A stretch of DNA of 64,000 nucleotides from Flavobacterium sp. 102 (GCF_003634615.1 NZ_RBKX01000001.1:1612001-1676000); one strand, 5' to 3'. Counted from the first letter of the stretch, positions 54,523 to 64,000 are shown. The notes: generated by a model from the letters alone, not told the origin. Numbers and translations are program-made.

Positions 54523-55281
54523 ATGATTACAGCCATATTAATTGATGACGACACCAATTTAAGAAACGGAATGAAAAGTCTGTTATCACGTTATGCTCCG
54601 GAAATTAATATTATTGGCGAAGCTGATAGTGTTGAAAGTGGTACGGCTTTGTTGTTGCAAAATCCGCCGCAAGTATTGTTTTTAGACATTCATTTGGGTG
54701 ACGGTTCCGGCTTTGATTTGTTAGAAGAAGTGAATAAAAAAGGGAAGTTAAATTCTCAAATAGTTTTTATCACGGCTCATGAACAATACGCTATAAAGGC
54801 TTTTCGTTTTAGTGCTTTGGATTTTTTGCTAAAACCGGTTGATCCTGAAGAATTGGAGAAAGTAATCGGGAAACTGAAAAATGTCATTGATAAAAACGAC
54901 AATGTGGCGCACATCGATTTGTTGTTGGAAAATATCCGAAAGAAAGTTGATAATTTCAAACGCATCGCATTGTCGAACTCAGATGGAATTCATCTTTTTG
55001 AGGTAAGCGACATTATTCGTTGCGAAAGCGAAGACAATTATACTAAGTTTTATATCAAAAACAACAAACCGATTTTGATTTCAAAAACCTTGAAAGAATA
55101 CGAAGAATTGTTAACCGAACATGGGTTTGAAAGGATTCACCAAAGTCATTTAATCAATTTGGCTTATTTGAAATCCTACATCAAGAAAGATGGCGGTTAT
55201 GTGATTATGGCTGATAACAGCAATCTTCCTATTTCGCAAAGAAAAAAAGACAGATTACAAGAATTATTGAAAATGTTGTAG
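54523..55281 (+). CDS. LytTR-family response regulator
   Basis: The 252-residue product has a receiver domain (1-120) with the acidic pocket LIDDD at residues 6-10, phospho-acceptor Asp55 in VLFLDIHLGDGSG and the conserved Lys in LDFLLKPVDPEEL. A LytTR DNA-binding domain follows (about 150-252; IRCESEDNYTKFYI, ERIHQSHLINLAYL, LPISQRKKDRLQELL). It pairs with the kinase just upstream. The targets are unknown; the neighbouring T9SS protein gene is one candidate. Confidence 0.95.
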   Translation: MITAILIDDDTNLRNGMKSLLSRYAPEINIIGEADSVESGTALLLQNPPQVLFLDIHLGDGSGFDLLEEVNKKGKLNSQIVFITAHEQYAIKAFRFSALDFLLKPVDPEELEKVIGKLKNVIDKNDNVAHIDLLLENIRKKVDNFKRIALSNSDGIHLFEVSDIIRCESEDNYTKFYIKNNKPILISKTLKEYEELLTEHGFERIHQSHLINLAYLKSYIKKDGGYVIMADNSNLPISQRKKDRLQELLKML

Positions 55282-55390
55282 CGAATTCTAAATCAAAATA
55301 GGTCGTTACTCATTTAAGAAGAATTAGTAAAGCAACATCCGTTAAATTTATATTGGCTAATAAATCAATCAAATACGAATACTCTATATT

Positions 55391-57973
55391 ATGAAAAAAC
55401 TATACTTTTTATTATTCTTAATTTCAGGATTAACGAATGCTCAGATCATTAATTTTCCTGATGCAAATTTCAAAGCTGCCTTATTGAATGCAAGTCCTTC
55501 CAATACAACTGCAACCGGTAGTGCCGGAAATGTAGCAGTTGATACGAATGCTGATGGTGAAATTCAGATGGCTGAAGCTTTGGCGATAACAGGATTACAG
55601 TTTCAATCTGAAGGGATTAATGATTTTTCTGGGTTAGAAAATTTCACTAATCTTGCCTACTTTGGTAGTTATAGTAACAGTGTGAGTGATTTCCATTTAA
55701 ACGGATTGACCAATTTGCAAACGATTAGTATCTCAGGTAGCAATAACGCTACTACTGTTTTTTCGTTTTCAAATCTTCCGGCTTTGACGCATTTCAATTT
55801 TTATTATTCCAATATCACTTCGTTGACGTTGACAAATCTGGCAAACGTTACTGTTATTGGTGTTTGGGGCGATTCACAGTTGACTGATTTGAATTTGATT
55901 GGATTAACTTCTTTAAACAGATTGACTGCTAATGATTGTGCGATAAGTAATTTGGCTATTACGAATTCACCGGCAATTACCGAAATCAATTTGGCGAATA
56001 GTAACCTGACATCCATTTCAATCACCAATTACCCATCATTAAGAGTCTTAATTCTTTCAGGAAATAACATTACCGATACTTCAGGATTTACAAACATAAA
56101 CGCAATAGAAGAAATCAATTTACAAGGAAACCAAATTTCAAATTTAGTTTTACCAACTTCATTGCCATTGCTGAAATATTTATATGTAGGTTCTAATGGT
56201 TTTCCAACAATTAATTTGTCAGGTTATCCAAGTCTTAGAGGTTTGGCTGTTAACAATAATACGATTACATCTTTAGACTTGTCTAATGTTCCTTTGTTGC
56301 AACAATTGATTATGTCCGATAATCCAATTGCTACAGCCGATTTTTCAAATCTTCCTAACTTGACTTCTTTTGCCGGTGGTTCGACCTTACTTTCAGAAAT
56401 GGATTTTTCTAACAGTCCATCTTTAATGAATTTAAGTTATTTTAACAATCCCAATTTGACCCATATCAATCTAAAAAGTGGCGTAGTGAATAATATTAAC
56501 TATAACACAAGTACTTATTACAATCTGCCTAATTTAACCTATATCTGTGTAGACGAAGGGGATAATTTTACCTATAGTTTGATCTCAAGCACGCCTACCG
56601 TGCCAATAACCAGCTATTGTGATTTTGTTCCCGGTGGAAATTATAATACCATAACCGGCGTATTGACTTTTGATGCTGATAATAACGGTTGTGATAGCAA
56701 CGATACTTTTCATCCTTTTATGAAAGTTAAAATCAATGATGGATTAGTAATAGGTTCTTCTTTTACGACTACAACAGGTGACTATACATTCTATACTCAA
56801 ACAGGAACTTTTACTTGGCTTCCTGATTTTGAAAATCCGAGTTGGTTTACTGCAACACCATCCATAGGCGCTATCAATTTCCCGGATAACAACAATAACA
56901 CCGCTACTCAAAATTTTTGTATAACTGCTAACGGAGTTCATTCAGATGTAGAAATGGTTATTGAGCCTGTTACACCTGCGCGCCCTGGTTTTGATGCTGT
57001 CTATAAATTGGTTTATAAAAATAACGGAAACCAAACGGAAACAGTTTATGTTAATTTCAATTTTGATGCTGCCAAACTTCAGCTGGTTTCTACTTCAACT
57101 GTTCCTTATTCCTCTGCTGGAGGAAATTTGGCTTGGCAAATCAACAATTTGTTACCGTTTCAAAGCGGAAGTATACTAGTAACGTTACACGTCAATTCGC
57201 CAATGGATACACCGGCTGTAAATATTGATGATATTTTAGCCTTCACTTCATTTATTGATGTGTCAATAGATGAGAATTGGGAGGACAATGCATTTGATTA
57301 CAACCAAATCGTAGTCGGTGCGTTTGATCCAAACGACATTACTTGTTTAGAAGGCGATGTCGTTTCTCCAACAGAAATAGGGAACTATTTGCATTATATG
57401 ATTCGATTTGAAAATACAGGAACTTTTCAAGCAGAGAACATAGTAGTGAGAACTGAAATAAATCCTGCAGATTTCGATATCAATACACTGCAATTATTAA
57501 ACGCTTCTCATGCAGTAGATGCCAGAATAAATGGGAATACAGTCGAGTTTGTTTTCCAAAATATCTTATTAGAATCCGGTGGTCATGGTAATGTATTGCT
57601 TAAATTGCAGTCTGCTAATTCTTTGCAGCAAGGTGATATGGTAAACAAGCAAGCCAATATCTATTTTGATTATAATTTTCCTGTGGAAACTAATGAGGCG
57701 GAAACGGTTTTCCAAGCCTTGAGTAATCCAGATTATGAGATTGATAATTCATTAAATATTTATCCGAATCCTACTTCTGGATTGGTTAATATTAAAGGTG
57801 ATTTCAACATCAAATCAACTCAATTGTTTGATGTTCAAGGAAGATTGATTCAAACTAATATAATAAACAATACCATAACAGTAATTGACCTTTCATCACA
57901 ATCCAATGGAATTTATTTTGTGAAAGTGGTAACAGAAAAAGGCATAAAAGTTGATAAATTGATTAAGCAATAA
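55391..57973 (+). CDS. Leucine-rich-repeat secreted protein with T9SS type A sorting domain
   Basis: The 860-residue product has a signal peptide (MKKLYFLLFLISGLTNAQ). A leucine-rich-repeat solenoid (about 75-390; units such as LTSLTLTNLANVTVIGVWG and LPLLKYLYVGSNGFPTINLS) follows, then a Cys-containing beta domain (TGVLTFDADNNGCDSNDTF, about 425). DUF11/DUF7619-like beta-sandwiches come next (about 530-780; VGAFDPNDITCLEGDVVSPT, YMIRFENTGTFQAENIVVRT), and a type A sorting domain closes it (790-860; IYPNPTSGLVNIKG). Surface-exposed LRRs suggest ligand binding or adhesion. It lies 109 nt after the response regulator. Confidence 0.92.
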   Translation: MKKLYFLLFLISGLTNAQIINFPDANFKAALLNASPSNTTATGSAGNVAVDTNADGEIQMAEALAITGLQFQSEGINDFSGLENFTNLAYFGSYSNSVSDFHLNGLTNLQTISISGSNNATTVFSFSNLPALTHFNFYYSNITSLTLTNLANVTVIGVWGDSQLTDLNLIGLTSLNRLTANDCAISNLAITNSPAITEINLANSNLTSISITNYPSLRVLILSGNNITDTSGFTNINAIEEINLQGNQISNLVLPTSLPLLKYLYVGSNGFPTINLSGYPSLRGLAVNNNTITSLDLSNVPLLQQLIMSDNPIATADFSNLPNLTSFAGGSTLLSEMDFSNSPSLMNLSYFNNPNLTHINLKSGVVNNINYNTSTYYNLPNLTYICVDEGDNFTYSLISSTPTVPITSYCDFVPGGNYNTITGVLTFDADNNGCDSNDTFHPFMKVKINDGLVIGSSFTTTTGDYTFYTQTGTFTWLPDFENPSWFTATPSIGAINFPDNNNNTATQNFCITANGVHSDVEMVIEPVTPARPGFDAVYKLVYKNNGNQTETVYVNFNFDAAKLQLVSTSTVPYSSAGGNLAWQINNLLPFQSGSILVTLHVNSPMDTPAVNIDDILAFTSFIDVSIDENWEDNAFDYNQIVVGAFDPNDITCLEGDVVSPTEIGNYLHYMIRFENTGTFQAENIVVRTEINPADFDINTLQLLNASHAVDARINGNTVEFVFQNILLESGGHGNVLLKLQSANSLQQGDMVNKQANIYFDYNFPVETNEAETVFQALSNPDYEIDNSLNIYPNPTSGLVNIKGDFNIKSTQLFDVQGRLIQTNIINNTITVIDLSSQSNGIYFVKVVTEKGIKVDKLIKQ

Positions 57974-57997
57974 ATTTTGGGTTAAATTAATTGTGGT

Positions 57998-58025
57998 AAA
58001 GGCGTACGAAAGTGCGCCTTTTTTT
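57998..58025 (+). terminator. Terminator of the LRR protein gene
   Basis: AAAGGCGTAC (57998-58007) pairs with GTGCGCCTTT (58012-58021) around a GAAA tetraloop, with one T-G wobble, followed by T. Confidence 0.88.
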
Positions 58026-58108
58026 GGTTATATATCAATTTTGCAAAATTTATCAAATAATTAACGAAAACGTTGTTGTAATTCTTTTTTATTTCATTTC
58101 GAATTCCC

Positions 58109-58116
58109 TAATTTTG
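58109..58116 (+). promoter_or_regulatory. -7 box of the gltA promoter
   Basis: TAATTTTG fits TAnnTTTG; the leader would be about 38 nt. Confidence 0.55.
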
Positions 58117-58157
58117 TTAAATTATTAATTTATCAAGATTTATTTCCATTTTATATC

Positions 58158-59441
58158 ATGTCTAAAACAGCTATATTAGAATTTGATGGTAAGAAGTACG
58201 AGTTTCCTGTAATTGTAGGAAGTGAAAACGAAGCCGCCATCGATATTGAAAAACTTCGTGCCTTAACCGGTGCTATAACACTAGATCCGGGCTATAAAAA
58301 CTCAGGCTCTTGTAAAAGTGATATCACTTTCCTCGATGGTGAAGAAGGAATTCTTCGCTACCGTGGTTATGCTATCGAAGATTTAGCAGAGAAAGCCGAT
58401 TTCCTTGAGGTTTCTTATTTAGTAATTTTTGGAGAACTGCCTACCAAAGCCCAATTGCAACAGTTTGAAAATGATATTAGAAAATATACATTAGTAAACG
58501 AAGAAATGAAAAACATCATTGATGGTTTTCCAAAAACAGCTCATCCAATGGGTGTTTTATCTTCACTTACCAGTGCATTAACAGCATTTAATCCTAAAGT
58601 GGTGGATGTTGAAAACGAAAAAGAAATGTATGAAGCAGTATGCAAAACCATGGGTAAATTCTTGGTGATTGCTACTTGGACCTACAGAAAAATGATGGGT
58701 TATCCTTTAAACTATTATGACAATACTATAGGTTATGTGGATAATTTTATGCAGTTAATGTTTAAATTACCAACAGGACCTTACAAAGCAAATCCGGTTG
58801 TAATTGATGCTTTGGATAAATTATTTATCCTTCACGCTGACCATGAACAAAACTGTTCTACTTCAACCGTTAGAATCGTTGGATCTTCTCATGCCGGTTT
58901 GTTTGCTTCAATCTCTGCGGGTGTTTCAGCACTTTGGGGACCATTACATGGTGGTGCAAACCAAGCAGTATTGGAAATGTTGGAAGCCATTCAAAAAGAT
59001 GGTGGAGATGCTGATAAATATTTGGCAAAAGCTAAAGACAAAGATGATCCATTCCGTTTAATGGGGTTTGGTCATAGAGTTTACAAAAACTTTGATCCAA
59101 GAGCCAAAATTATCAAAAAGGCTGCTGATGAAGTTTTAAATACCTTAGGTGTTGATGATCCTATTTTAGATATTGCTAAAAAATTAGAAGCCTCTGCTTT
59201 AGTAGATGACTATTTTGTATCCAGAAAATTATATCCGAATGTTGATTTCTACTCCGGAATCATCTATCGTGCTTTAGGTATTCCGACAGAAATGTTTACC
59301 GTAATGTTTGCCATCGGAAGACTTCCGGGTTGGATAGCCCAATGGAAAGAGATGCGAATCAATAAAGAGCCAATCGGAAGACCGAGACAAGTTTATACGG
59401 GTTATCCGTTAAGAGATTTCCAACCAATGGACAAAAGATAA
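58158..59441 (+). CDS. gltA: Citrate synthase
   Basis: GltA condenses oxaloacetate and acetyl-CoA to citrate. The 427-residue product starts MSKTAILEFDGKKYEFPVIV and has the catalytic-site segments ILHADHEQNCSTSTVRIVGS, GPLHGGANQAVLEMLE and MGFGHRVYKNFDPRAKI, with the conserved His, His and Asp. Length agrees with the hexameric type of Gram-negative bacteria. Single-gene unit ending at a strong terminator. Confidence 0.98.
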   Translation: MSKTAILEFDGKKYEFPVIVGSENEAAIDIEKLRALTGAITLDPGYKNSGSCKSDITFLDGEEGILRYRGYAIEDLAEKADFLEVSYLVIFGELPTKAQLQQFENDIRKYTLVNEEMKNIIDGFPKTAHPMGVLSSLTSALTAFNPKVVDVENEKEMYEAVCKTMGKFLVIATWTYRKMMGYPLNYYDNTIGYVDNFMQLMFKLPTGPYKANPVVIDALDKLFILHADHEQNCSTSTVRIVGSSHAGLFASISAGVSALWGPLHGGANQAVLEMLEAIQKDGGDADKYLAKAKDKDDPFRLMGFGHRVYKNFDPRAKIIKKAADEVLNTLGVDDPILDIAKKLEASALVDDYFVSRKLYPNVDFYSGIIYRALGIPTEMFTVMFAIGRLPGWIAQWKEMRINKEPIGRPRQVYTGYPLRDFQPMDKR

Positions 59442-59464
59442 AATAAAATCAGTGGATTTATTTT

Positions 59465-59496
59465 AAAAAACTCCTTGCGAAAGCAAGGAGTTTTTT
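59465..59496 (+). terminator. Terminator of gltA
   Basis: CTCCTTGC (59471-59478) pairs with GCAAGGAG (59483-59490) around a GAAA tetraloop, extended by A-T pairs and ending in a T-run. Confidence 0.92.
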
Positions 59497-59858
59497 GTTT
59501 ATAAGAATGAAATGATGCTGTTTTGGGTTTTTCATATCCTTTTTTTTATGCTCGTGCAACGACGGCTAATGACCTAAAAATTAACACAATGTAAAGTTAT
59601 AACTATAATGTAAGAATAATTAATTAGTATTTTTCAAAAAAGTGTATTTTATCGATTAAATATGTATTTTGAAGATTTTTCAAAAACAATAATATAAATT
59701 TGGTTTAATAAAATTAAGCAGTAAACTATTTCAATGCACAACCTACAATAAAGCAACGAGATGGTTTTTTTTACAAAATAAGTATTGAAGCCAAACTTAA
59801 GTAATCCTGAATTAACGAGTTTTTAAATGATTTTTTAATGCCCCAAATTTTTTTAATT
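59497..59858. other. Intergenic region before the tail-fibre-like gene
   Basis: This 362-nt AT-rich stretch contains a candidate promoter at 59669-59702 that would leave a leader of about 150 nt. No gene on either strand is convincing and no strong hairpin was seen. Confidence 0.6.
59669..59702 (+). promoter_or_regulatory. Candidate promoter of the tail-fibre-like operon
   Basis: TTG (59669-59671) and TAAATTTG (59695-59702) are 23 nt apart, at the upper limit for Bacteroidota promoters. Confidence 0.4.
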
Positions 59859-62048
59859 ATGAAAAAAAAATACTTTTTATTTACAACGTTAGCTCTTTTA
59901 GCCGTAGTTATAAAAACTAGCGCACAGACTGATAATACTTTTTCAGGAATAGGATCAGGTGTAAACAACACTGGCGATTTTAACACCGGTTTTGGTAAAG
60001 ATGCCCTACTTAACAATACTAGTAATAGTAACAATGCATTTGGAGTTAGAGCGTTAAGTATTGCAAGTGCGGGTTTTAATAGTGCTTTTGGAAACGAGTC
60101 AATGAGGTACAATACTTTTGGAACTTTAAACAGTGCTTTCGGTACCAGAAGTTTAATGTACAACATTACCGGAGCAAGTAATATTGCTATTGGACATAGA
60201 AGTATGGAATCGAATACAACCGGTAGTAACAATACGGCTGTCGGATATGCTTCTTTGTTATTCGCCAATGGAAATAATAATATCGCTTTGGGAGTAAATA
60301 CTCCAAGACATTTGAGAACGGGTAGTTATAATATTTTTATTGGAGCCGAAACAGCGAAAAATTTAATCAGCGGAAACGGAAATGTTTTTTTAGGGAATGT
60401 GATTCTTGAATCAGCACCTACTACAGCTAAATTAGCCGGAAACAATACAGATAAAGCCATTATTATTGCGGATGGAGTCGGAAACCAAAGAATTTTTATC
60501 AATCAAAACGGACATACCGGAATTGGTTTAGGAAACAATGTAATTCCGGCTAATAGATTAGATGTAAATGGTGGTGTGGTAATCGGTAAAACGTATGTTC
60601 CAAATGCATCAACCACAACAAATAACACCACTTTAGCTCCTGCTAGTGGATTGTTGGTAGAGGGAAAAGTTGGGATAGGAAATAAAGCGCCTAACAATAA
60701 AGTTGAAATTACACATGGTGTAAGCGGTAATTCAGGTCTTCGATTTACAAATCTTACCAGTCAATTCTTGCCGGCAGCTACTCAAGTATCAGATAAGTTT
60801 TTAACGGTTAATGCCAATGGTGATGTCGTGCTCCAAAAAATGGCAGGTTTTGCTAATACTACCAATGTTTTATCATCAAATGCGAATTTGATGACTACGA
60901 ATGTAAACAATATTCCGGCCTCAGCTCCGATTGTTAACTCAATATCAAACATGATCAATTCCAATAACCAATTGGTTACTATTGTCAATGGTGTAGCGAG
61001 TAATCCGGTTAATTTACCAAATCCTCAAGTAATACAAACACTTTCTCAATCAGAAAATACCATAACTTTATCCAATGGTGGTGGCTCAGTAACCATTCCG
61101 ATTTTTGAAGATACTAATACTGATGCTCAATCTTTAGCTCTGGCAGGTAATGTGCTTTCAATTTCTAACGGAAATAGCGTGACTTTGCCGGCTCAAACAC
61201 CGCAAACTATTTCACAAACTGGAAATGTGGTAACACTTTCCAATGGAGGAGGTTCATTTACATTACCAACCTTTACCAATACAGATGCTCAATCTTTAAC
61301 GTTAAGCGGAAATACATTATCAATCTCTAACGGAAACAGTATTACATTGCCTGCCCAAACTTTTCAAACGGTTTCTCAATCAGGAAATACAGTAACGCTT
61401 TCTAATGGTGGAGGCTCATTTACATTGCCAACAACCAGCGTAACTGCAGGCAATAATGTAACAGTTACCGGAAATGGTACAACAGCGACACCTTACGTAG
61501 TGAGTTCAGCTGATACCAGTCTTTATGCTAATAATGGTGTTATCAATCAAGCTACAACCACAAGCGGTAACAGAGTTGTTGATATGAATAATAGTAATAT
61601 TTGGTTCAATACTGCCAATAGTACTTCGAATGGTAAAATTTATTTGGGTTCAACTTCCGTTTATCCAAGTACAACCGGAAACTATAAATTGTTTGTTGAA
61701 GGTGGAATTCTAACCGAAAAAGTAAAAGTAGCTTTAAGAAGTTCAGCCAATTGGGCAGATTACGTTTTTGCTAGCGATTACAAATTAATGCCGTTAACAG
61801 AAGTAGAAAAATTCGTTAAAATTAACAAACATTTGCCGGGAATTGATTCGGCGGAAGTATTAGCAAAAAATGGTCTTGATGTAGCAGAAATGCAATCTAA
61901 ACAAATGGAGAAAATAGAAGAACTAACCCTTTACATTATTGACCAAGACAAAAAAATTGAAGCTCAAAGCAAAGCTATAGAAAAAAACAACAAAGAAATT
62001 GAAGCGTTGAAAGCTCAAATGCAAGCTATAATTGCCAAAACTAAATAA
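59859..62048 (+). CDS. YadA-head/tail-fibre-like exported repeat protein
   Basis: From the ATG at 59859 the product is 729 residues with a signal peptide (MKKKYFLFTTLALLAVVIKT); an upstream start at 59838 is rejected because it precedes the signal. Eight beta-roll repeats ending NNAFG, NSAFG, NIAIG, NTAVG, NIALG, NIFIG or NVFLG follow (about 45-190), like heads of trimeric adhesins. A middle part has repeats with TLSNGGGSFTLP and LSISNGNSVTLP (about 400-545). The C-terminus has YKLMPLTEVEKFVKINKHLP and ends in a coiled coil (KIEELTLYIIDQDKKIEAQS). No membrane anchor or T9SS domain is visible. It is probably trimeric. Confidence 0.82.
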   Translation: MKKKYFLFTTLALLAVVIKTSAQTDNTFSGIGSGVNNTGDFNTGFGKDALLNNTSNSNNAFGVRALSIASAGFNSAFGNESMRYNTFGTLNSAFGTRSLMYNITGASNIAIGHRSMESNTTGSNNTAVGYASLLFANGNNNIALGVNTPRHLRTGSYNIFIGAETAKNLISGNGNVFLGNVILESAPTTAKLAGNNTDKAIIIADGVGNQRIFINQNGHTGIGLGNNVIPANRLDVNGGVVIGKTYVPNASTTTNNTTLAPASGLLVEGKVGIGNKAPNNKVEITHGVSGNSGLRFTNLTSQFLPAATQVSDKFLTVNANGDVVLQKMAGFANTTNVLSSNANLMTTNVNNIPASAPIVNSISNMINSNNQLVTIVNGVASNPVNLPNPQVIQTLSQSENTITLSNGGGSVTIPIFEDTNTDAQSLALAGNVLSISNGNSVTLPAQTPQTISQTGNVVTLSNGGGSFTLPTFTNTDAQSLTLSGNTLSISNGNSITLPAQTFQTVSQSGNTVTLSNGGGSFTLPTTSVTAGNNVTVTGNGTTATPYVVSSADTSLYANNGVINQATTTSGNRVVDMNNSNIWFNTANSTSNGKIYLGSTSVYPSTTGNYKLFVEGGILTEKVKVALRSSANWADYVFASDYKLMPLTEVEKFVKINKHLPGIDSAEVLAKNGLDVAEMQSKQMEKIEELTLYIIDQDKKIEAQSKAIEKNNKEIEALKAQMQAIIAKTK

Positions 62049-62049
62049 T

Positions 62050-64000
62050 ATGCACAAGATATTTAAAATAGTTTTACTCAGCTGTGTTGTGCTCAATTCA
62101 GCTACAGTCTCGGCTCAGCTCGATCAATATCTGGCTGAAGAAGACAGCAGGATTTCTTTGTCCCAAAAAACGGAAATCGAAATCCAACGGTTTGTAAATG
62201 ATAATTTTAAAAACTACAAATTATCAAAAGAAGTTACTGATGATGTGATAAAGCATTTGCGAGAAGAAGAGGAATTCACAGAAGAAGAATTTCAAAAAGC
62301 CTTAATTAATACTAAGATTTACGAGCTTAGAAAATTATTCTTTTTTGAAAATCCGGATAAAAAAGACGGTTATATTGCCAAACCACCACCGCCAACGGTA
62401 ATGCAAACTTGTACCAATGGTGATTTTGAAACCAATACTGCTGGTTATACTTTTTGGTCTGATGCTTATCCACAGCCGGCAACCGGTACAGGATTTTTTC
62501 AGTCTTGTTCAATGTCAACAGCGGCAACAGCAACCAATTTGGTGACACCGAGTACCAACAACTTTGGCTCAACTATAACTTTGATTAGCAGTACCAATGC
62601 AGGTTATCAGCAATACGATCCAACTTTGGCAGGTTTAGGAATAAATGTGCCTACGTTAAATACTAATGGAGGAACAAAATCCATTAAGTTAAACAATGCT
62701 AATGGTTTTGGTTCTTCCGATGTGACTACCATGTCCAGATACTTTCCGGTCATTAATCAATCGACAATTGACTTTAATTTTTCGCTGATAATGGACAATA
62801 AACCGGCGCACGGTCAACCTATACAACCATTTTTTAGAGTAAGAGTTTATGATCAATTCAATAATATAGTAGATGAAATTTGTATCATTGCGAATCCGGA
62901 CAACTGTCTTTTTAATACTTTAGTGGTAAGTAATAACAGAAGGGTTTTATATACCAACTGGATTTGTGCCCGATTGAATGTTCAAGATATTTTAAACCAA
63001 CCGGGAACAATCGAGTTTACGGTAAGCGATTGTGAGCCTTCAGCACACTTTGGTACTGTTTATATCGATAATATTTGTGGGTTAACTTGTGCTGTTCCTC
63101 AATTAGGCGCTTTAAGTACAGATCCAACTAATATCAATTGTCCTGATATGACCGGTAGTACGCCAATACAAGTTTGTGGTACTTACCAGCCACCGGTTAA
63201 TGCGACGGTAAATACTATCTCATTAAATATTTTACAAAACAACGTGGTGATAGGAAGTATGGCAACGCCAACAACTTTAACGTCAAGTACTTATTGTTTT
63301 AACGTTAATCCAAGTTTGTTTGGTGCCAGTCCATCAGGCGATTTTGAATTCCAAGTCAATGGTACTTTCAATGTCAATTGCCCGGCGGGAACATTTATTT
63401 ATGATATCTCAGATAACTCGGCTAATGTTGGTGCCGATGTCACTTTTGACAATTGTTGTCAACCAACACTAACGCTAGTTTCACCTGCAGATAACCTCAA
63501 TAATTTGGCAACTGCCACTACTAAAGAAAAAGAAAGGTCGGATTGGATCAAAGCCGCTAATATTGTGTCAGTCGGTGACAACGTTTTAGCCAATGGAGTT
63601 GTTTATCATGCCGCAAATTATGTTGAATTAAATCCCGGTTTTGAAGCTGTTTTAGGGTCGCAATTTGTCGCTTATCCCGAAGGTTGTACGGCTGATTTTG
63701 AGTATAAAGCACAAAATCAAAATACAAATGTTTCAACAACCAAATCAGCGGTTGATGATGGTGTGGTTAATTTAATCAAACTGACCAATGGTTTCGCTAT
63801 TATTCCGAATCCATCAAGTAATACTATTGACATTGTGATGAAAAATGCCCAATTCAACAAGGTAAATGTTACTTCTATAGATGGTAAAACAGTCTTAGAA
63901 AGAAATATAGAAATGACCGATAAAACCCAATTAGACGTTAGTAGATATGCTAATGGAGTTTATATCATCAACATAACTTCAGACGATGGACGAATTCATA
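62050..64000 (+). CDS. T9SS-type secreted protein with Cys-rich modules (3'-truncated)
   Basis: The frame opens with ATG at 62050, one base after the previous stop, and stays open to the window end (650 codons visible). It has a signal peptide (MHKIFKIVLLSCVVLNSATV, ending SAQ), a helical acidic part to about residue 100 and beta-rich modules with paired cysteines (TCTNGDFETNTAGYTFWSDA; YIDNICGLTCAVPQLG). A coathanger-like segment (VLANGVVYHAANYVELNPGF, about 512-531) follows, then the start of a type A sorting domain (IIPNPSSNTIDIVMKN). It lacks only the last residues. Co-transcribed with the tail-fibre-like gene, possibly as its partner. Confidence 0.85.
   Translation, partial: MHKIFKIVLLSCVVLNSATVSAQLDQYLAEEDSRISLSQKTEIEIQRFVNDNFKNYKLSKEVTDDVIKHLREEEEFTEEEFQKALINTKIYELRKLFFFENPDKKDGYIAKPPPPTVMQTCTNGDFETNTAGYTFWSDAYPQPATGTGFFQSCSMSTAATATNLVTPSTNNFGSTITLISSTNAGYQQYDPTLAGLGINVPTLNTNGGTKSIKLNNANGFGSSDVTTMSRYFPVINQSTIDFNFSLIMDNKPAHGQPIQPFFRVRVYDQFNNIVDEICIIANPDNCLFNTLVVSNNRRVLYTNWICARLNVQDILNQPGTIEFTVSDCEPSAHFGTVYIDNICGLTCAVPQLGALSTDPTNINCPDMTGSTPIQVCGTYQPPVNATVNTISLNILQNNVVIGSMATPTTLTSSTYCFNVNPSLFGASPSGDFEFQVNGTFNVNCPAGTFIYDISDNSANVGADVTFDNCCQPTLTLVSPADNLNNLATATTKEKERSDWIKAANIVSVGDNVLANGVVYHAANYVELNPGFEAVLGSQFVAYPEGCTADFEYKAQNQNTNVSTTKSAVDDGVVNLIKLTNGFAIIPNPSSNTIDIVMKNAQFNKVNVTSIDGKTVLERNIEMTDKTQLDVSRYANGVYIINITSDDGRIH

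Noticed and set aside
59771..60268. 165-codon minus-strand frame across the start of the tail-fibre-like gene
   Set aside because: Rich in Leu, Ala and Pro, without motifs, and antisense to a gene with a clear signal peptide and repeats; a shadow frame.

Overview
The window is a 64 kb piece of the chromosome of a Flavobacterium-like member of the Bacteroidota. The evidence is the low GC content, translation starts without clear Shine-Dalgarno sequences, repeated -7 promoter boxes of the Bacteroidota type (TAnnTTTG), many secreted proteins with type IX secretion (T9SS) C-terminal sorting domains, a PorP/SprF protein, PafA phosphatase, and zinc-independent forms of several ribosomal proteins. 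No tRNA, rRNA, CRISPR array, transposase or phage gene was recognised.

Positions 1-11112 hold most of the S10-spc-alpha ribosomal supercluster on the + strand: rplV (5' end outside the window), rpsC, rplP, rpmC, rpsQ, rplN, rplX, rplE, rpsN, rpsH, rplF, rplR, rpsE, rpmD, rplO, secY, infA, rpmJ, rpsM, rpsK, rpsD, rpoA, rplQ, then a terminator. The cluster is interrupted by three spacers that can fold: before rpsH (with an internal promoter), before rpsD and before rplQ. S8 and S4 are classical autoregulators, so the first two are candidate autoregulatory leaders.

Positions 11300-31560 hold housekeeping genes (carA, eno, guaA, pyrG, yidC, proC, mnmA) mixed with envelope and secreted proteins: a PNGase F-like T9SS cargo, a LysM/periplasmic-binding fusion, an OsmC protein, a fasciclin lipoprotein, a MORN-like repeat protein, a subtilisin-like T9SS protease and a nitronate monooxygenase-like flavoprotein. 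carA and pyrG, both pyrimidine genes, share an identical 18-nt leader motif.

Positions 31941-42824 form a surface-adhesin cassette: a 2673-residue protein with 15 near-identical 90-residue repeats and a T9SS type B sorting domain, then a SprF-like outer membrane protein and an OmpA-family protein, packed with gaps of 1-5 nt. This resembles the sprB-sprF arrangement of gliding motility and is the most striking accessory locus here.

Positions 42988-55281 hold pafA, a DUF3667 membrane protein, a SixA-like phosphatase, lysA, a small lipoprotein, sucC, three glycan-type genes (GT39-like, GT2 and a methyltransferase), and a LytS/LytTR-type two-component pair. Positions 55391-64000 hold a leucine-rich-repeat T9SS protein, gltA, a YadA-head/tail-fibre-like protein with a C-terminal coiled coil, and a T9SS-type protein cut by the window end.

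All assignments come from reading translated sequence and motifs; no database search was run. RNA folds were paired by eye.
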